A stretch of DNA of 64,000 nucleotides from Virgibacillus proomii (GCF_900162615.1 NZ_FUFN01000009.1:231176-295175), one strand, 5' to 3'. Counted from the stretch's first letter, positions 44,642-54,824 are shown. Program-made: numbers and translations. Notes: generated by a model not told the origin, from the letters alone.

Positions 44642-45334
44642 CTAAATACTATCTTTTACTACTTTTACTGTTTTTAAAGCGTTCTTTATATCTGTATAAA
44701 TACTATTACCTACTACGATAACATCTGCATATTCTTTCATTTCTTTAGCTTGGTCTATTGTCTCAATTCCTCCACCATAAAACAATAAGGAATGCTCCAA
44801 TTGAGTTTTTACTTTTTTCACAAGCTCTGGATCTCCGTATATCCCACTGTATTCCAGATAAAATATTGGTAAGTGAAATACCTTATCTGCCATAAACGCA
44901 TAGGCAATAACATCTTCTTCATCTGGTAAATAACAATTCGTATGAATAAATGCTTTTGCATCGCTATTCAATATACAGTATCCTTCAAACAGAATTTCAC
45001 TATAATCCATCATGTCCATATATTCCTTAATAGCCTGATGCTGCATATCCATCATCCATTTTTTATCTTTAGAGTTAAGCACCATTGGAATATAGTAATA
45101 GTCAAATCCTGGTGTGATCGCCTCCATAGAAGAAATTTCTAAAACACAAGGTACTGGATATCGACGAATACGGGATAACAAGTCTAACACACCATCTAAT
45201 GTTATATTATCTGTCCCACCAACTATAATAGCATCCGTTCCAGATTCACACACCATCTCCAAATGTTCATCTGATATCTCCTTGGCAGGATCAAGCTTAA
45301 ATACGTGTTTCCAATCCTTCATTAATTTATCCAA
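44642..45334 (-). CDS. pcrB: Heptaprenylglyceryl phosphate synthase PcrB
   Basis: PcrB is a TIM-barrel prenyltransferase that joins heptaprenyl diphosphate to sn-glycerol-1-phosphate. The sequence closely follows B. subtilis PcrB: WKHVFKLDP at the start, CESGTDAIIVGGTDNITLD, VPCVLEISSMEAITPGFDYY, LPIFYLEYSGIYGDPELVKK and LFYGGGIETIDQAK with the phosphate-binding VVGNSIY. GGAGG is seven bases before a TTG at 45334, giving 230 residues and an N-terminus like the Bacillus protein; an ATG five codons earlier has no good site. It is the first gene of the pcrB-pcrA-ligA-camS operon. Confidence 0.93.
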   Translation of the reverse strand: MDKLMKDWKHVFKLDPAKEISDEHLEMVCESGTDAIIVGGTDNITLDGVLDLLSRIRRYPVPCVLEISSMEAITPGFDYYYIPMVLNSKDKKWMMDMQHQAIKEYMDMMDYSEILFEGYCILNSDAKAFIHTNCYLPDEEDVIAYAFMADKVFHLPIFYLEYSGIYGDPELVKKVKTQLEHSLLFYGGGIETIDQAKEMKEYADVIVVGNSIYTDIKNALKTVKVVKDSI

Positions 45335-45956
45335 TATGAAATCCTCCATTATGATTATTCCGTTAGTTTATTATACCAAAAATTATAGAGGGAATTTAGA
45401 AATAAGTAAGATGAAAATGATTTGACTTCAATGATATGTCTAAGTACAAGTCAAGTTCAAAGAATAAGCCACTAGTGGTGCACTTAAGACTTCGGTTTTT
45501 CCACTTCATGTCTAAACGTAGAACAAAAGCTTGAAGCGTTGCTACGTACAAACGGCAGAATTTCTGATGAGATTATGGAAACCTCATTCAAGGAGTGCCT
45601 TCCTGTTTCTTGAATAAAAATAAAAACGCCACCAAAAAGGCGACGGCAAAATCTATTAGCAGATGTAACTTCCTGATATTCATAAGTTAGAGAAGCTTTG
45701 ATTTTATAGAGGATGTTCAAAAAGTACGGCAAAAATGGCAAGCTGAATTTCTTCATATGTTGGATAATAAAATTTTTGCGATTATGTTCATTCCATACCG
45801 TAAAAATTTTTAAAGCTTAAGTTTAACGTACAGCTAGTTAGAATCTTACACTATGAACTTCGTTTCAGTGAGGTTCAGGCTTGGTCCTAGATGCCCCGGA
45901 CAAAAATACTCCCCTGAACGAACGCATCTTTTTAACAGTTATAAGCAAATGGTGGC
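45335..45956. other. Spacer between pcrB and yerC
   Basis: It includes a decayed fragment of the structured repeat (about 45520-45620: ACAAACGGCAGAATTTCTGA, then CATTCAAGGAGTGCC) and a copy of the 40-bp dispersed repeat (45712-45753). A 90-codon minus frame here is not credible as a gene. Confidence 0.4.
45712..45753 (+). repeat. Dispersed 40-bp repeat, copy 2
   Basis: GATGTTCAAAAAGTACGGCA is followed by AAAATGGCAAGCTGAATTTC. It is the best plus-strand match to the inverted copy at 11530-11569. Confidence 0.45.
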
Positions 45957-46268
45957 TTAAACGTTATGGTTATGATCATCCTTCATTATCCGTTCCAGTA
46001 CTAGCTTATACCCATCGCTACCGTAATCGATACATCTTCTAACCCTTGAAATGGTGGCAGTTGATGCATTCGTTTGCTTTTCTATTTCATTATATGTAGC
46101 TCCTTGTGTCAGCATTTTAGCAACTTGTAAACGTTGAGTTAACGAATGGATTTCCGACATAGTAGCGATGTCATCAAAGAAGCGATAGCATTCTTCTCTA
46201 TCTTTTAACGATAAGATAGCATCAAATAACTGATCCAATTGTTCGCCACGTAATTTATCAATCTGCAC
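45957..46268 (-). CDS. YerC/YecD-family TrpR-like DNA-binding protein
   Basis: The 103-residue protein belongs to the YerC/YecD group of TrpR-superfamily helix-turn-helix proteins: FDAILSLKDREECYRFFDDI, then TMSEIHSLTQRLQVAKMLTQ and the recognition part YNEIEKQTNASTATISRVRR. Its regulon is unknown to me; a member in B. subtilis keeps the same place beside yerB. It lies 18 nt after yerB, so the two are probably co-transcribed. AAGGAGGACGTAAC precedes the ATG. Confidence 0.92.
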   Translation of the reverse strand: MQIDKLRGEQLDQLFDAILSLKDREECYRFFDDIATMSEIHSLTQRLQVAKMLTQGATYNEIEKQTNASTATISRVRRCIDYGSDGYKLVLERIMKDDHNHNV

Positions 46269-46286
46269 GTTACGTCCTCCTTCCCA

Positions 46287-47306
46287 TTACTCGCTTGATA
46301 AGGTGACCGCTGTATCTAATCCAGGATCTTCAGGTATAACATTAATCCATGTTTTTCCCGGAGTTAATGGGACTTCTTTACCTTCTTTCACAGGAACAAT
46401 TCTGCCATTTAGCTTTTCCCATTGAAGCTTTTGGACTACACCCTGCTGCAATAAATACGCATCCCCGCCGGAAGCTAAATCAATGGATCGGCGGCCTTCA
46501 TCATCAATCACTTCATGTTTTGTCTCTATAATAAAAACATTACTTATTTCTATCGGTTTTTCCGAGTCCATTTCCACTGTTTGTTGATGATCATTAAAGC
46601 GAGTATACACTTGTGTAGATTTGTCAAACTGATATTCTACGATTTCCATTGGATTCTCGGAATAGACGATTTCGACGGTTAAAGCCTCGTCTCCCGTCAC
46701 CTTTTCTCCTTCTTGTAAAAATAACATTTGAGAATAATCAGCTGTTGTCTGATACCCCTTTGCTTCTGCTTCATCATACAGCTCATCAAGCTGTAAATAA
46801 GAATTATGCGGTGCTTGTCTAAATGTTTCCCGTTTAAATAATCCCTCATTATCATAAAGCGAACCGTTTAAATGGTCAATTCCTCTGTCTTGAATTGACT
46901 GATTTATAAAATCAGCTGCACCGTGATATACGTAAATAGCGTTATAACCCTGTGCTAGTTCAGAATAGTACTCTCGTGCACTTCTAACCGGACCAACTAC
47001 CGGAGGCAATTCACTTTGATAAAGTGCTAAAAAGCGTGTAATCTTACCTTCTGCTAATATTTCAAAAACGATATCTGCTTGCGACAAACCGGTTTGTGGC
47101 CTTGCTTTTTCATGGTTATTTACCATGACTGCAACGATCCTGTTATCAACAGCGTTATCTTCAGCCATACCGGTTAATGGATATGTATCCGTCAACTGTG
47201 ATGGATTGGAATCCCCTTTTTCTTGATTATTTGTTTCAGCTTGATCGTCTTTACATGCTGTAATCAAAAACGTTAATATGAGTAGAATAAGTAATCCTTT
47301 TTTCAC
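46287..47306 (-). CDS. DUF3048 lipoprotein (YerB-like)
   Basis: The 339-residue protein has a lipoprotein signal with lipobox LITAC (lipid cysteine 18) and a polar linker. It then has the two-part DUF3048 body: VMVNNHEKARPQTGLSQADI and VFEILAEGKITRFLALYQSE, followed by HNSYLQLDEL and a C-terminal GKTWINVIPEDPG. The family is common in Bacilli and Clostridia and outward-facing; function is not established. It precedes yerC and matches B. subtilis yerB in position. Confidence 0.9.
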   Translation of the reverse strand: MKKGLLILLILTFLITACKDDQAETNNQEKGDSNPSQLTDTYPLTGMAEDNAVDNRIVAVMVNNHEKARPQTGLSQADIVFEILAEGKITRFLALYQSELPPVVGPVRSAREYYSELAQGYNAIYVYHGAADFINQSIQDRGIDHLNGSLYDNEGLFKRETFRQAPHNSYLQLDELYDEAEAKGYQTTADYSQMLFLQEGEKVTGDEALTVEIVYSENPMEIVEYQFDKSTQVYTRFNDHQQTVEMDSEKPIEISNVFIIETKHEVIDDEGRRSIDLASGGDAYLLQQGVVQKLQWEKLNGRIVPVKEGKEVPLTPGKTWINVIPEDPGLDTAVTLSSE

Positions 47307-47751
47307 ATGTCACAACCCCTTAAAACATAACTTGCAGATAGCAGGCCTCACCTTAAAAAGTGAGGCTAGTCTACCTGTTACATTAATGCTTGTTTACTTT
47401 TTCTTCCATCGACTATATCGTAGCTTTGTTTCTACGTTCCTTGGAAAAGAAAACTGCTTTTCTTGCTGATCAAGGAAGTAACTAGTACTCATGTATCTAC
47501 TAAAAGCACCCACGTCCTGTCCAAGCGCACTACTCAAATGACACCGCCTCAAACTTCGATGCACAAGACATACTTGTATCAGCGTTCAAAAGGTTAAGGA
47601 AAGTGAAAGTACCTGTACTAATATTTGGTGATATTTCAAGGTCAACGAAGACTTCGGCAACGATACATCGTTTTTTAAAAAAAGGATGTTTCCATTTGAT
47701 CCAATTTTAAGTCTATTGCCCTCTTTTTGCACAAAAACTTACATTATAAGG
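47307..47751. other. Spacer between yerB and yerA-like gene
   Basis: No gene is supported. A perfect hairpin GCCTCAC (47345-47351) with GTGAGGC (47360-47366) lies about 40 nt upstream of yerB, without a T tract. The yerB promoter should lie in this stretch. Confidence 0.4.
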
Positions 47752-49494
47752 CTAACACATTGTTGCTGGGAATAGTAGTTCTTTTTTCTTCACATCTATG
47801 ATACCTTGAGGCGTAATTCGAACATATGGTAAATGAGTGGATGCTAAGAAAAATATAGAATAAACTGGATCAGAAAATGGATAACCGAAATTTTTTAAAT
47901 GCCGCTTCAATTCTTTTTCCTTAGCGATTAAATCTGTCATTTCCCCTTTGAACATCATTCCTCTTAATGCAAGCGGTATTTCTAACAGTACCTCACCTTG
48001 GTGTACAATAACAATGCCTCCTCCTAACTCTTTTAATCGTTTACCTGCTAAGAGGATATCATGTTTATTTTTTCCAATAAACACAAAATCACCGGTAACC
48101 GAATAAGAGCTGGCAATTGCACCTAATTCATTTGTAAACCCGCGCAAGGTTGTATTTACCCGCCATTTACCATGTCGATCCAACAACATTAAAAAGGAAT
48201 CACTTGTATGAGCAGGCAAATGATCTACCGTAATATCAATTTCAATCGCATATGGCTTCATAATCACATCGTTAACCATTTCTAACCCGATTGGTACTGA
48301 AAATTGTAATTCTTTACTACTTACTTGCCAGTCTAATTCTAATGGGCCTATATCATAATTTTTCCATTTAATTAAGGTGGAAATTCGTTGTTCTACTCCA
48401 CCTTTTACTATCCATTGCCCCTTTGCCAAGACGCTTTCCGGTTGAGGAACTTTTGTATCAGTTAAAATGTTAATATGTGCAAGTCGCCCGGGAGCAATAC
48501 TGCCGAGCTGTTCTTCCATACGTAAATGCTTGGCTGGATAATAACTTCCGATTAAATAAGCTTCTTCCACGGGTAATCCTTGTTTAATGGCAATATCTAT
48601 GCAACGATTGATCAATCCTTGTTCATAAAATGCCGGCGTTGCTCCGTCAGTTGTAAACGAAAGATTATCAAATGAGGTTAGACCTGCTGCAAGCAATTCC
48701 TCAATTAGCTTTGGCAAATCCGGTCTGATTGAGGAATAACGGAGACCAACGTGATAGCCAAGCAGTAAACGCCGCATTACTTCTTCCCCTGTTATTGATT
48801 CATGATCTGCATTAGCACCAAGCAACTTCATTTTTGTTAATGTTCGAACAGAAGCTCCCGGAAAATGTCCTTCTACCGGTTTCCTTTGTTTTTTCGTCTC
48901 TTGAATCCAATACAGTAAAATATCGTCTCCGGCCAATAATTGCGGCCAAGATGTTAATTCTCCACCTTGTACAACAGCTGGATGATTAATCCAATCTAAG
49001 ACATCTTCTGTCCTAAAAAGTTCATGGTCATCCTGTAATTCAGTTTGCGGATCAAAACGTGCCCACCAATACATCGATACGGGATGGGTACTGAATTCAT
49101 CCAACACGGAAAACGCTTTCTTTTTATTTAACATAAATAACCATAATAGATTGTCATTAATTAATGTGGTTGTCCCTGTTTTTGCAGCATGATTTGCTAA
49201 TTGTTCCGGATTGTATAGTTGAAAAGGATGTGCATGTGGTTCAATATACCCCGGGACTAAATACTTTCCTGTACAATCAACTATTTCCGTACCTTTCTGG
49301 TTAATGGGTAAATTATCACCAACATAAACGATTCGATCCTCGTACACCCAAACATGGCCCTGCAACCATTTCTTTACATACGTATTTAAATACGTTCCAT
49401 TTGCAAGTACAAGTGTTGGAGGTACTTCTCCATCAATAACTCGTACATGCTGCCTCATATCTCTGTTTCTCCAATAAAATCCATTGCGTAACAT
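47752..49494 (-). CDS. Adenine deaminase-like amidohydrolase (YerA type)
   Basis: The 580-residue protein has the amidohydrolase metal motif EPHAHP in the first third (GKYLVPGYIEPHAHPFQLYN), AHINILTD and VLAKGQWIVKGG typical of the composite beta domain, and the C-terminal adenine deaminase domain (SYSVTGDFVFIGKNKHDILL, later GEMTDLIAKEKELKRHLKNF). By order downstream of purD it is the YerA homologue. Family members convert adenine to hypoxanthine, but activity of the YerA branch is not proven, so 'putative' is fitting. The ATG at 49494 follows GGAGAG at long spacing. Confidence 0.85.
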   Translation of the reverse strand: MLRNGFYWRNRDMRQHVRVIDGEVPPTLVLANGTYLNTYVKKWLQGHVWVYEDRIVYVGDNLPINQKGTEIVDCTGKYLVPGYIEPHAHPFQLYNPEQLANHAAKTGTTTLINDNLLWLFMLNKKKAFSVLDEFSTHPVSMYWWARFDPQTELQDDHELFRTEDVLDWINHPAVVQGGELTSWPQLLAGDDILLYWIQETKKQRKPVEGHFPGASVRTLTKMKLLGANADHESITGEEVMRRLLLGYHVGLRYSSIRPDLPKLIEELLAAGLTSFDNLSFTTDGATPAFYEQGLINRCIDIAIKQGLPVEEAYLIGSYYPAKHLRMEEQLGSIAPGRLAHINILTDTKVPQPESVLAKGQWIVKGGVEQRISTLIKWKNYDIGPLELDWQVSSKELQFSVPIGLEMVNDVIMKPYAIEIDITVDHLPAHTSDSFLMLLDRHGKWRVNTTLRGFTNELGAIASSYSVTGDFVFIGKNKHDILLAGKRLKELGGGIVIVHQGEVLLEIPLALRGMMFKGEMTDLIAKEKELKRHLKNFGYPFSDPVYSIFFLASTHLPYVRITPQGIIDVKKKELLFPATMC

Positions 49495-49535
49495 GATTCA
49501 ACATCTCTCCAATTTACATCATCTCTTTTTTAGAA

Positions 49536-49579
49536 GTTGTTCAAAAAGTGCCCTTTAAAATGACACATCGAATTTCTCC
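49536..49579 (+). repeat. Dispersed 40-bp repeat, copy 3
   Basis: GTTGTTCAAAAAGTGCCCTT is followed by AAAATGACACATCGAATTTC. It shares the ends but not the middle with copies at 11530 and 45712. Confidence 0.4.
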
Positions 49580-49827
49580 TTTAGTCCTTCTATTCTCTTT
49601 TTGAACACGAGCTTTTAGTTAATATCATCTATATATCTATGATAAAGCAAAGGATGAACTCCAATAATTATTTTGTACGATGGTTGTAGATTAACATGTT
49701 AGCGAAAAATCCACAAGGGGTAAAAGGAAAAAAATCCCATAACCAATATATGTCATTCCATTTTAACATATTTTTCGCCACTTAACTGTTTCAATTTTGT
49801 AAACTCTTATTATTTTTTAAGATTTTT

Positions 49828-49926
49828 AGAAAAAAGCTTGGCTTGTCGCCAAGTCTTCAACGAAAGCTGTAGTTTTTTCTTATATTATAAACCCTAAAAT
49901 TTTATACTTTCCTATAATACAAGAAA
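49828..49926 (-). repeat. Dispersed ~100-bp element with terminator, copy 2
   Basis: On the minus strand CTTGGC-GACAA-GCCAAG is perfect and followed by a T run, so this copy can act as a terminator beyond purD. The AT-rich inverted repeat of copy 1 is only partly kept (TTTATACTTTCCTATAATAC). Confidence 0.65.
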
Positions 49927-50252
49927 GCCTGTGACTTTAGGTGACGCTTTATACATTGTAGAATACTAATATGTTAAATGGATACTACTAATCTTTATAC
50001 GCTTACAACCACAAAAGGTTTCATTTTTTATTGTTTAAAATCGGTTTCTACATGTCGATATTTTTTAAAAATAGCTTTATCTTAGGCGCTAACTGAGCGC
50101 TTCTAGGTTTTGTTCTTGATTCAATTAAATAAAAAACTGGAATAAACCTGATAAGTGAGAAGTATTTGAATGAAGTAACCAATCACACGGGTACATGAAA
50201 CATTAAAATGGTATTACATTAATTCTATTTCTTTACTTGTTTAAGACAGCTT

Positions 50253-50286
50253 AAAGCCACCACAGTACTTAGACTTGGGTGGCTTT
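50253..50286 (-). terminator. Hairpin at the end of purD
   Basis: On the minus strand AAAGCCACC (50286-50278) pairs with GGTGGCTTT (50261-50253), spanning the purD stop codon. The T tract is weak, so the element at 49828-49926 may serve as back-up. Confidence 0.6.
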
Positions 50287-51528
50287 ATATCTGGCTATAT
50301 CGGTTCGATAAAAAAAGTCATCATTATTATGAAGTGCCCTTAGCGGTTCATAGGCATGAGCTGCCGCTTGACCTAATGTAGGTGCAGTTGCAGCTGAAAG
50401 CAGTACACGTCCTCCATCACTAACATGTCTTTTTCCGATCTGCTTTGTACCTGCATGTACGATCATTGCTTGTTTAGGTGAAAATTCCGGAATCTCCATT
50501 CCTTTTTCACAAGCGTTTGGGTAGCCTTTCGCCGCTACGACAATACCCACACATGATTTATCTTCCCATTGGAGCTTAGGATCAATTCCGTTCAATACAT
50601 CCAACATTACTTGGACAAGATCATTCTTTAACAGTGGCAGAACGACCTGTGTTTCCGGATCACCAAAGCGTGTATTAAATTCAATTACTTTTGGTCCATT
50701 TTTTGTATTCATTAGTCCTGCATATAGAATTCCAGTAAATGGTCTTCCTTCCTGTATCATCCCACCTACTGTTTTTTGCAAAATATGCGTATACGAAAAC
50801 TCCAGCACTTGCTTCGTAATGTCAGGAACTGGTGCAAAAGCCCCCATTCCTCCAGTATTAGGTCCTTTATCCCCGTCATATGCCCGCTTATGATCACGTG
50901 CAGATACCATTGGATATACTTGGTCTTCATGAACAAACGCCATAAGTGAAAATTCTTTACCTACTAAAAATTCCTCAATCACAATCCTACTGCCTGCTTC
51001 AGAGAAAGTCTTCTCAATAAGCATTTGATCAACAGCGGTAAATGCTTCTTGTTTTGTTGAAGCAACGACAACCCCTTTTCCAGCAGCTAATCCATCAGCT
51101 TTAATTACAATCGGTACTCCTTTTTCCTCAATATATACTTTTGCTGTTTCGGGGTCGGTAAATGATCGATAAGCAGCTGTTGGTATGTTATATTTTTCCA
51201 TAAATTGCTTTGCAAACTGCTTGCTTCCTTCTAATAAAGCAGCTTCCTTTGTAGGTGCAAATATTCGTAGACCTTCTCGCTGAAATGCATTGGCAATTCC
51301 ATTGTTTAACGGATTTTCCGGACCGACTATCGTTAAATCAATCGTTTCCTTTTTAGCAAAGGCGATTAGTCCTTCTGTATCCATTTCGTCAATGGGAATG
51401 CAAGTTGCTTCTTGTGCTATACCACCGTTTCCGGGTGCAGCATATAGTTTTGTTACTCTATCGCTTTCTTTTAGCTTCATAATAATGCTATGTTCTCTTC
51501 CGCCTCGGCCAACTACTAAAATATTCAT
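50269..51528 (-). CDS. purD: Phosphoribosylamine-glycine ligase
   Basis: PurD is the second step of purine synthesis, joining glycine to phosphoribosylamine with ATP. The 419 residues begin MNILVVGRGGREHSI, contain the ATP-grasp stretch VIKADGLAAGKGVVV near 140 and the family signature FNTRFGDPETQ near 285. It is the last gene of the pur operon, 147 nt after purH, and its stop codon lies inside a hairpin. The ATG is preceded by AAGGGGAG. Confidence 0.97.
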   Translation of the reverse strand: MNILVVGRGGREHSIIMKLKESDRVTKLYAAPGNGGIAQEATCIPIDEMDTEGLIAFAKKETIDLTIVGPENPLNNGIANAFQREGLRIFAPTKEAALLEGSKQFAKQFMEKYNIPTAAYRSFTDPETAKVYIEEKGVPIVIKADGLAAGKGVVVASTKQEAFTAVDQMLIEKTFSEAGSRIVIEEFLVGKEFSLMAFVHEDQVYPMVSARDHKRAYDGDKGPNTGGMGAFAPVPDITKQVLEFSYTHILQKTVGGMIQEGRPFTGILYAGLMNTKNGPKVIEFNTRFGDPETQVVLPLLKNDLVQVMLDVLNGIDPKLQWEDKSCVGIVVAAKGYPNACEKGMEIPEFSPKQAMIVHAGTKQIGKRHVSDGGRVLLSAATAPTLGQAAAHAYEPLRALHNNDDFFYRTDIARYKATQV

Positions 51529-51675
51529 AAAACTCCCCTTCCATTTAAGTGCCTAATTAAAAGAGCAATGAAGTTCGTGACTTTATCCTTTTTGCAATCG
51601 AACTAGTTTACTTCAGAGACAAAGCAAGTGCAGGAATTTTGGTACATCATTTACCAGACTTTTAGAACATTCTCT

Positions 51676-53211
51676 TTAATGTTTAAAATGACGAATGCTT
51701 GTATAAACCATAGCAATTCCATGTTCGTTACAGACATCAACCGAATCTTGGTCACGTTTAGAGCCACCCGGCTGAATAATTGCTGTAATGCCTGCTTTTG
51801 CAGCAGCTTCTACCGTATCTGGCATTGGGAAAAATGCATCAGAAGCCATTACTGCTCCTGCTGCCTGTTCAGCCGCTTGCTCAATGGCAATCTTAGCAGC
51901 ACCAATTCGATTCATTTGTCCAGCACCAATACCAACCGTACGATTATCCTTTGCTAGTACAATGGCATTCGACTTCACATGCTTAACTGCTTTCCAAGCA
52001 AATATTAGCTGGTTGACTTCATCCTCAGATGGTTTACGGTTTGTCACCACGTGCAAATCACTGGCAGTAATCCGTTTATTATCGATGGTTTGAATGAGCA
52101 TTCCGCCTTTAACGGATGTATATTTATGTTCTAAAGCTGGTTTTTCTGCTCTAACTTCCAGTTCTAACAGACGGATGTTTTTCTTTTTCGTTAATATTTC
52201 TAACGCTTCTTCTGTAAAACCAGGAGCGATGACAATTTCTAAAAAGATGTTACTCATTTTTTCTGCTGTTGCTTCATCAATCACTTGATTACAAGCAACA
52301 ATCCCGCCAAAAATAGAGGTGGAATCAGCTTCATATGCTTGTTGAAAGGCATTTGATAAATTATCTGCTACTCCAATTCCACATGGATTCATATGTTTCA
52401 CTGCAACAGCAGCAGGCTCATCGTATTCTGCTAAAATTTCTAAAGCTGCATTCGCATCTTGAATATTGTTATAAGAAAGTTCTTTGCCATGTAATTGTTT
52501 ACTACTAGCAAGACTTCCTGCCTCGCTAATTGGCTGTTGGTAAAAAGCAGCAGCTTGATGCGGATTTTCACCATAGCGAAGTGTTTGTACTTTTTCATAT
52601 GTCATGGTATAGCTTTTCGGAAAAGCTTCACCGATCCCTTTTGTAAAATATTGGGTAATTAATGCATCATAACTAGCGGTATGTTGAAATACTTTTGCTG
52701 CTAACTGCTGCCGTTTTTCCAAAGTCACTTCTCCACCCTTTACGCCTTGAAGCACATCTTCATAATCATTAGGATCAACAATTACGGTTACAGATTGATA
52801 GTTTTTGGCTGCTGCACGAAGCATAGATGGGCCGCCAATATCTATATTTTCAATGATGTCCTCTTTACTTGCAGTCTGTTTGTTTAATGTCTCTTTAAAT
52901 GGATAAAGATTAACAACCACCATATCAATTGGCGTAATGTTGTATTTATCCAGTTCTTGACGATGAAGCTCGTTTTCCCGCTTAGCCAGTAATCCCCCAT
53001 GGATAAAAGGGTGCAATGTTTTTACCCGTCCATCTAAAATTTCTGGAAAACCGGTTACTTCGTTTACTGGGATAACGGATATTCCTTGCTGCTGTAATGC
53101 TTTCAGCGTTCCTCCTGTTGAAATGATTTCATAATCGTTTTCAATTAATCCTTTAGCAAATTCCGTTATCCCTTGTTTATTAGATACACTCATTAATGCA
53201 CGTCTTTTCAT
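51676..53211 (-). CDS. purH: Bifunctional AICAR transformylase/IMP cyclohydrolase
   Basis: PurH performs the last two steps to IMP. The N-terminal MGS-like cyclohydrolase domain (about 1-150: ALMSVSNKQGITEFA, FPEILDGRVKTLHPFIHGGL, NIDIGGPSMLRAAAKN) is followed by the transformylase domain with VAVKHMNPCGIG, holding the catalytic lysine-histidine pair, and AITAIIQPGGSKRDQD at the end. The 511-residue length is typical. It starts 2 nt after purN and is separated from purD by 147 nt. Confidence 0.98.
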   Translation of the reverse strand: MKRRALMSVSNKQGITEFAKGLIENDYEIISTGGTLKALQQQGISVIPVNEVTGFPEILDGRVKTLHPFIHGGLLAKRENELHRQELDKYNITPIDMVVVNLYPFKETLNKQTASKEDIIENIDIGGPSMLRAAAKNYQSVTVIVDPNDYEDVLQGVKGGEVTLEKRQQLAAKVFQHTASYDALITQYFTKGIGEAFPKSYTMTYEKVQTLRYGENPHQAAAFYQQPISEAGSLASSKQLHGKELSYNNIQDANAALEILAEYDEPAAVAVKHMNPCGIGVADNLSNAFQQAYEADSTSIFGGIVACNQVIDEATAEKMSNIFLEIVIAPGFTEEALEILTKKKNIRLLELEVRAEKPALEHKYTSVKGGMLIQTIDNKRITASDLHVVTNRKPSEDEVNQLIFAWKAVKHVKSNAIVLAKDNRTVGIGAGQMNRIGAAKIAIEQAAEQAAGAVMASDAFFPMPDTVEAAAKAGITAIIQPGGSKRDQDSVDVCNEHGIAMVYTSIRHFKH

Positions 53212-53213
53212 AA

Positions 53214-53786
53214 TTATCCCTCATTCTGTATAAGTTGATTAATAACTTTCGGATATAATTGATGTTCTACCTTTTGAATGCGGTTTGTAAGTGTTTTTAG
53301 CGAGTCCGTTGGGTAAATTTTTACTTCTTGCTGAGCGATAATTGGTCCTGTGTCGATACCTTCATCAATATAATGGACCGTTACTCCTGTTTTGTTTACT
53401 TTCGCTCGATACGCTTTTTCAATTGCATCTTTTCCGGGGAACTTCGGCAACAGTGAAGGATGAATATTAACAATTCTCCCATGATACGCCTGAAGCAAAT
53501 GAGCACCAATAATGCGCATATAACCAGCCAAGAAAATCCATGTAACTTCTCTTTCCCTAAGTACAGTAATTAACTCTTCTTCATATGCCTGCTTGGACGG
53601 ATAGGATGTTGGATCAAATACATGTACAGGAATTTGTTTTTGTTTTGCTTTGTCAATAACCAGAGCCCCCGGGCGATCACAAACTAAGAGAACTATTTCA
53701 CAAGCCAACGATTCAGTTTCCATGATCGCCTGAAAATTACTTCCCGTACCAGATGCAAATACACACACTTTTATTGATGCTTTCAT
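53214..53786 (-). CDS. purN: Phosphoribosylglycinamide formyltransferase
   Basis: PurN transfers a formyl group from 10-formyl-THF to GAR. The 190-residue protein has CVFASGTGSNFQAIM at the phosphate-binding end, the catalytic motif IVNIHPSLLPKFPG and TVHYIDEGIDTGPIIAQ with the catalytic aspartate. Its ATG overlaps the purM stop by 4 nt and its stop is 2 nt from purH, so translation is coupled on both sides. Confidence 0.97.
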   Translation of the reverse strand: MKASIKVCVFASGTGSNFQAIMETESLACEIVLLVCDRPGALVIDKAKQKQIPVHVFDPTSYPSKQAYEEELITVLREREVTWIFLAGYMRIIGAHLLQAYHGRIVNIHPSLLPKFPGKDAIEKAYRAKVNKTGVTVHYIDEGIDTGPIIAQQEVKIYPTDSLKTLTNRIQKVEHQLYPKVINQLIQNEG

Positions 53787-54808
53787 GAGTGAAGATGCAC
53801 TCCTTTATGATCTGTCACCATACCAATTGTCCGTACTGTTTCTCCCTGTTTCTCGATTATTTCTTTCACTTCATTCACATGATCCTTGGTAACAACTAGT
53901 ACTAGACCGATCCCCATGTTGAATACACCGTACATTTCATTTGTAGAAATCGATCCTTGTTTCTGTAAAAACGGAAAAATTTCTGGTACTTCCCATGATG
54001 TCGTATCGATTTCCACTCCTAGATGGGAAGGAAGCATTCGTGGCAAATTCTCATAAAAACCGCCGCCTGTAATATGCGAAATTCCTTTCGTAAAACCTTT
54101 TTCAATTACTTGTTGTACGGCTTTGGCATATATTTTTGTCGGAGTAAGCAATGTTTCGCCAAGTGATTTCTTTAATCCATATGATTGATCCAAGCTGAGA
54201 TCAGCTATTACTTTACGAACAAGTGAATAACCGTTTGAATGAATTCCACTCGATGGGAGTCCAAGTAATACATCACCTGCTGTAATGGTTTTACCGGTAA
54301 TTAAGTGTTCTTTTTCAGCAATGCCAACAGTAAAACCGGCTAAATCATATTCACCTTCGCTATACATTCCTGGCATTTCTGCTGTTTCTCCACCAATTAA
54401 AGCTGCCTTTGCTTGAACACAACCTGCTGCAATACCTGCAACAATCTGTTCAATCTGGTCCGGGTCGTTCTTCCCACAGGCAATATAATCAAGAAAAAAT
54501 AACGGCTTTGCACCTTGGGCAACAATATCATTGACGCACATAGCTACTAAATCAATGCCAACAGTATCATGTTTATTCAATGTAAAAGCAAGCTTGAGTT
54601 TCGTACCGACTCCATCTGTTCCAGATACTAATACTGGCTCCTTATACGTAAATGTGGATAGATCAAACAAGCCAGCAAATGATCCGATTCCACCGATAAC
54701 TTCTTTTCTGGAGGTTCGCTGAATATGCTTTTTCATTCGCTCAATAGTTTGATAACCACGCTCTACATCTACACCCGCTTGTTTATAAAGTTCAGTCACG
54801 TTTGCCAC
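53783..54808 (-). CDS. purM: Phosphoribosylformylglycinamidine cyclo-ligase
   Basis: PurM (AIR synthetase) closes the imidazole ring using ATP. The 341 residues show VLVSGTDGVGTKLKLAF, DLVAMCVNDIVAQGAKPLFF, LIGGETAEMPGMY and the glycine-rich HITGGGFYENLPRML. GGAGAAGTGGC precedes the ATG. Upstream of it lies an unusual 460-bp gap to purF filled with two structured repeat units. In Bacillus the purF-purM gap is short, so the repeat is an insertion within the operon. Confidence 0.98.
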   Translation of the reverse strand: MANVTELYKQAGVDVERGYQTIERMKKHIQRTSRKEVIGGIGSFAGLFDLSTFTYKEPVLVSGTDGVGTKLKLAFTLNKHDTVGIDLVAMCVNDIVAQGAKPLFFLDYIACGKNDPDQIEQIVAGIAAGCVQAKAALIGGETAEMPGMYSEGEYDLAGFTVGIAEKEHLITGKTITAGDVLLGLPSSGIHSNGYSLVRKVIADLSLDQSYGLKKSLGETLLTPTKIYAKAVQQVIEKGFTKGISHITGGGFYENLPRMLPSHLGVEIDTTSWEVPEIFPFLQKQGSISTNEMYGVFNMGIGLVLVVTKDHVNEVKEIIEKQGETVRTIGMVTDHKGVHLHS

Positions 54809-54824
54809 TTCTCCTGTCTATAAA

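Larger units (their letters stand above)
49495..50252. other. Spacer between yerA-like gene and purD
   Basis: It contains one copy of the 40-bp dispersed repeat (49536-49579) and copy 2 of the terminator-bearing element (49828-49926). No gene is seen in the remainder. Confidence 0.4.

Noticed and set aside
45484..45756. A 90-codon minus-strand frame between pcrB and yerC
   Set aside because: It spans fragments of two dispersed repeats, has no binding site and shows no protein-like conservation pattern.
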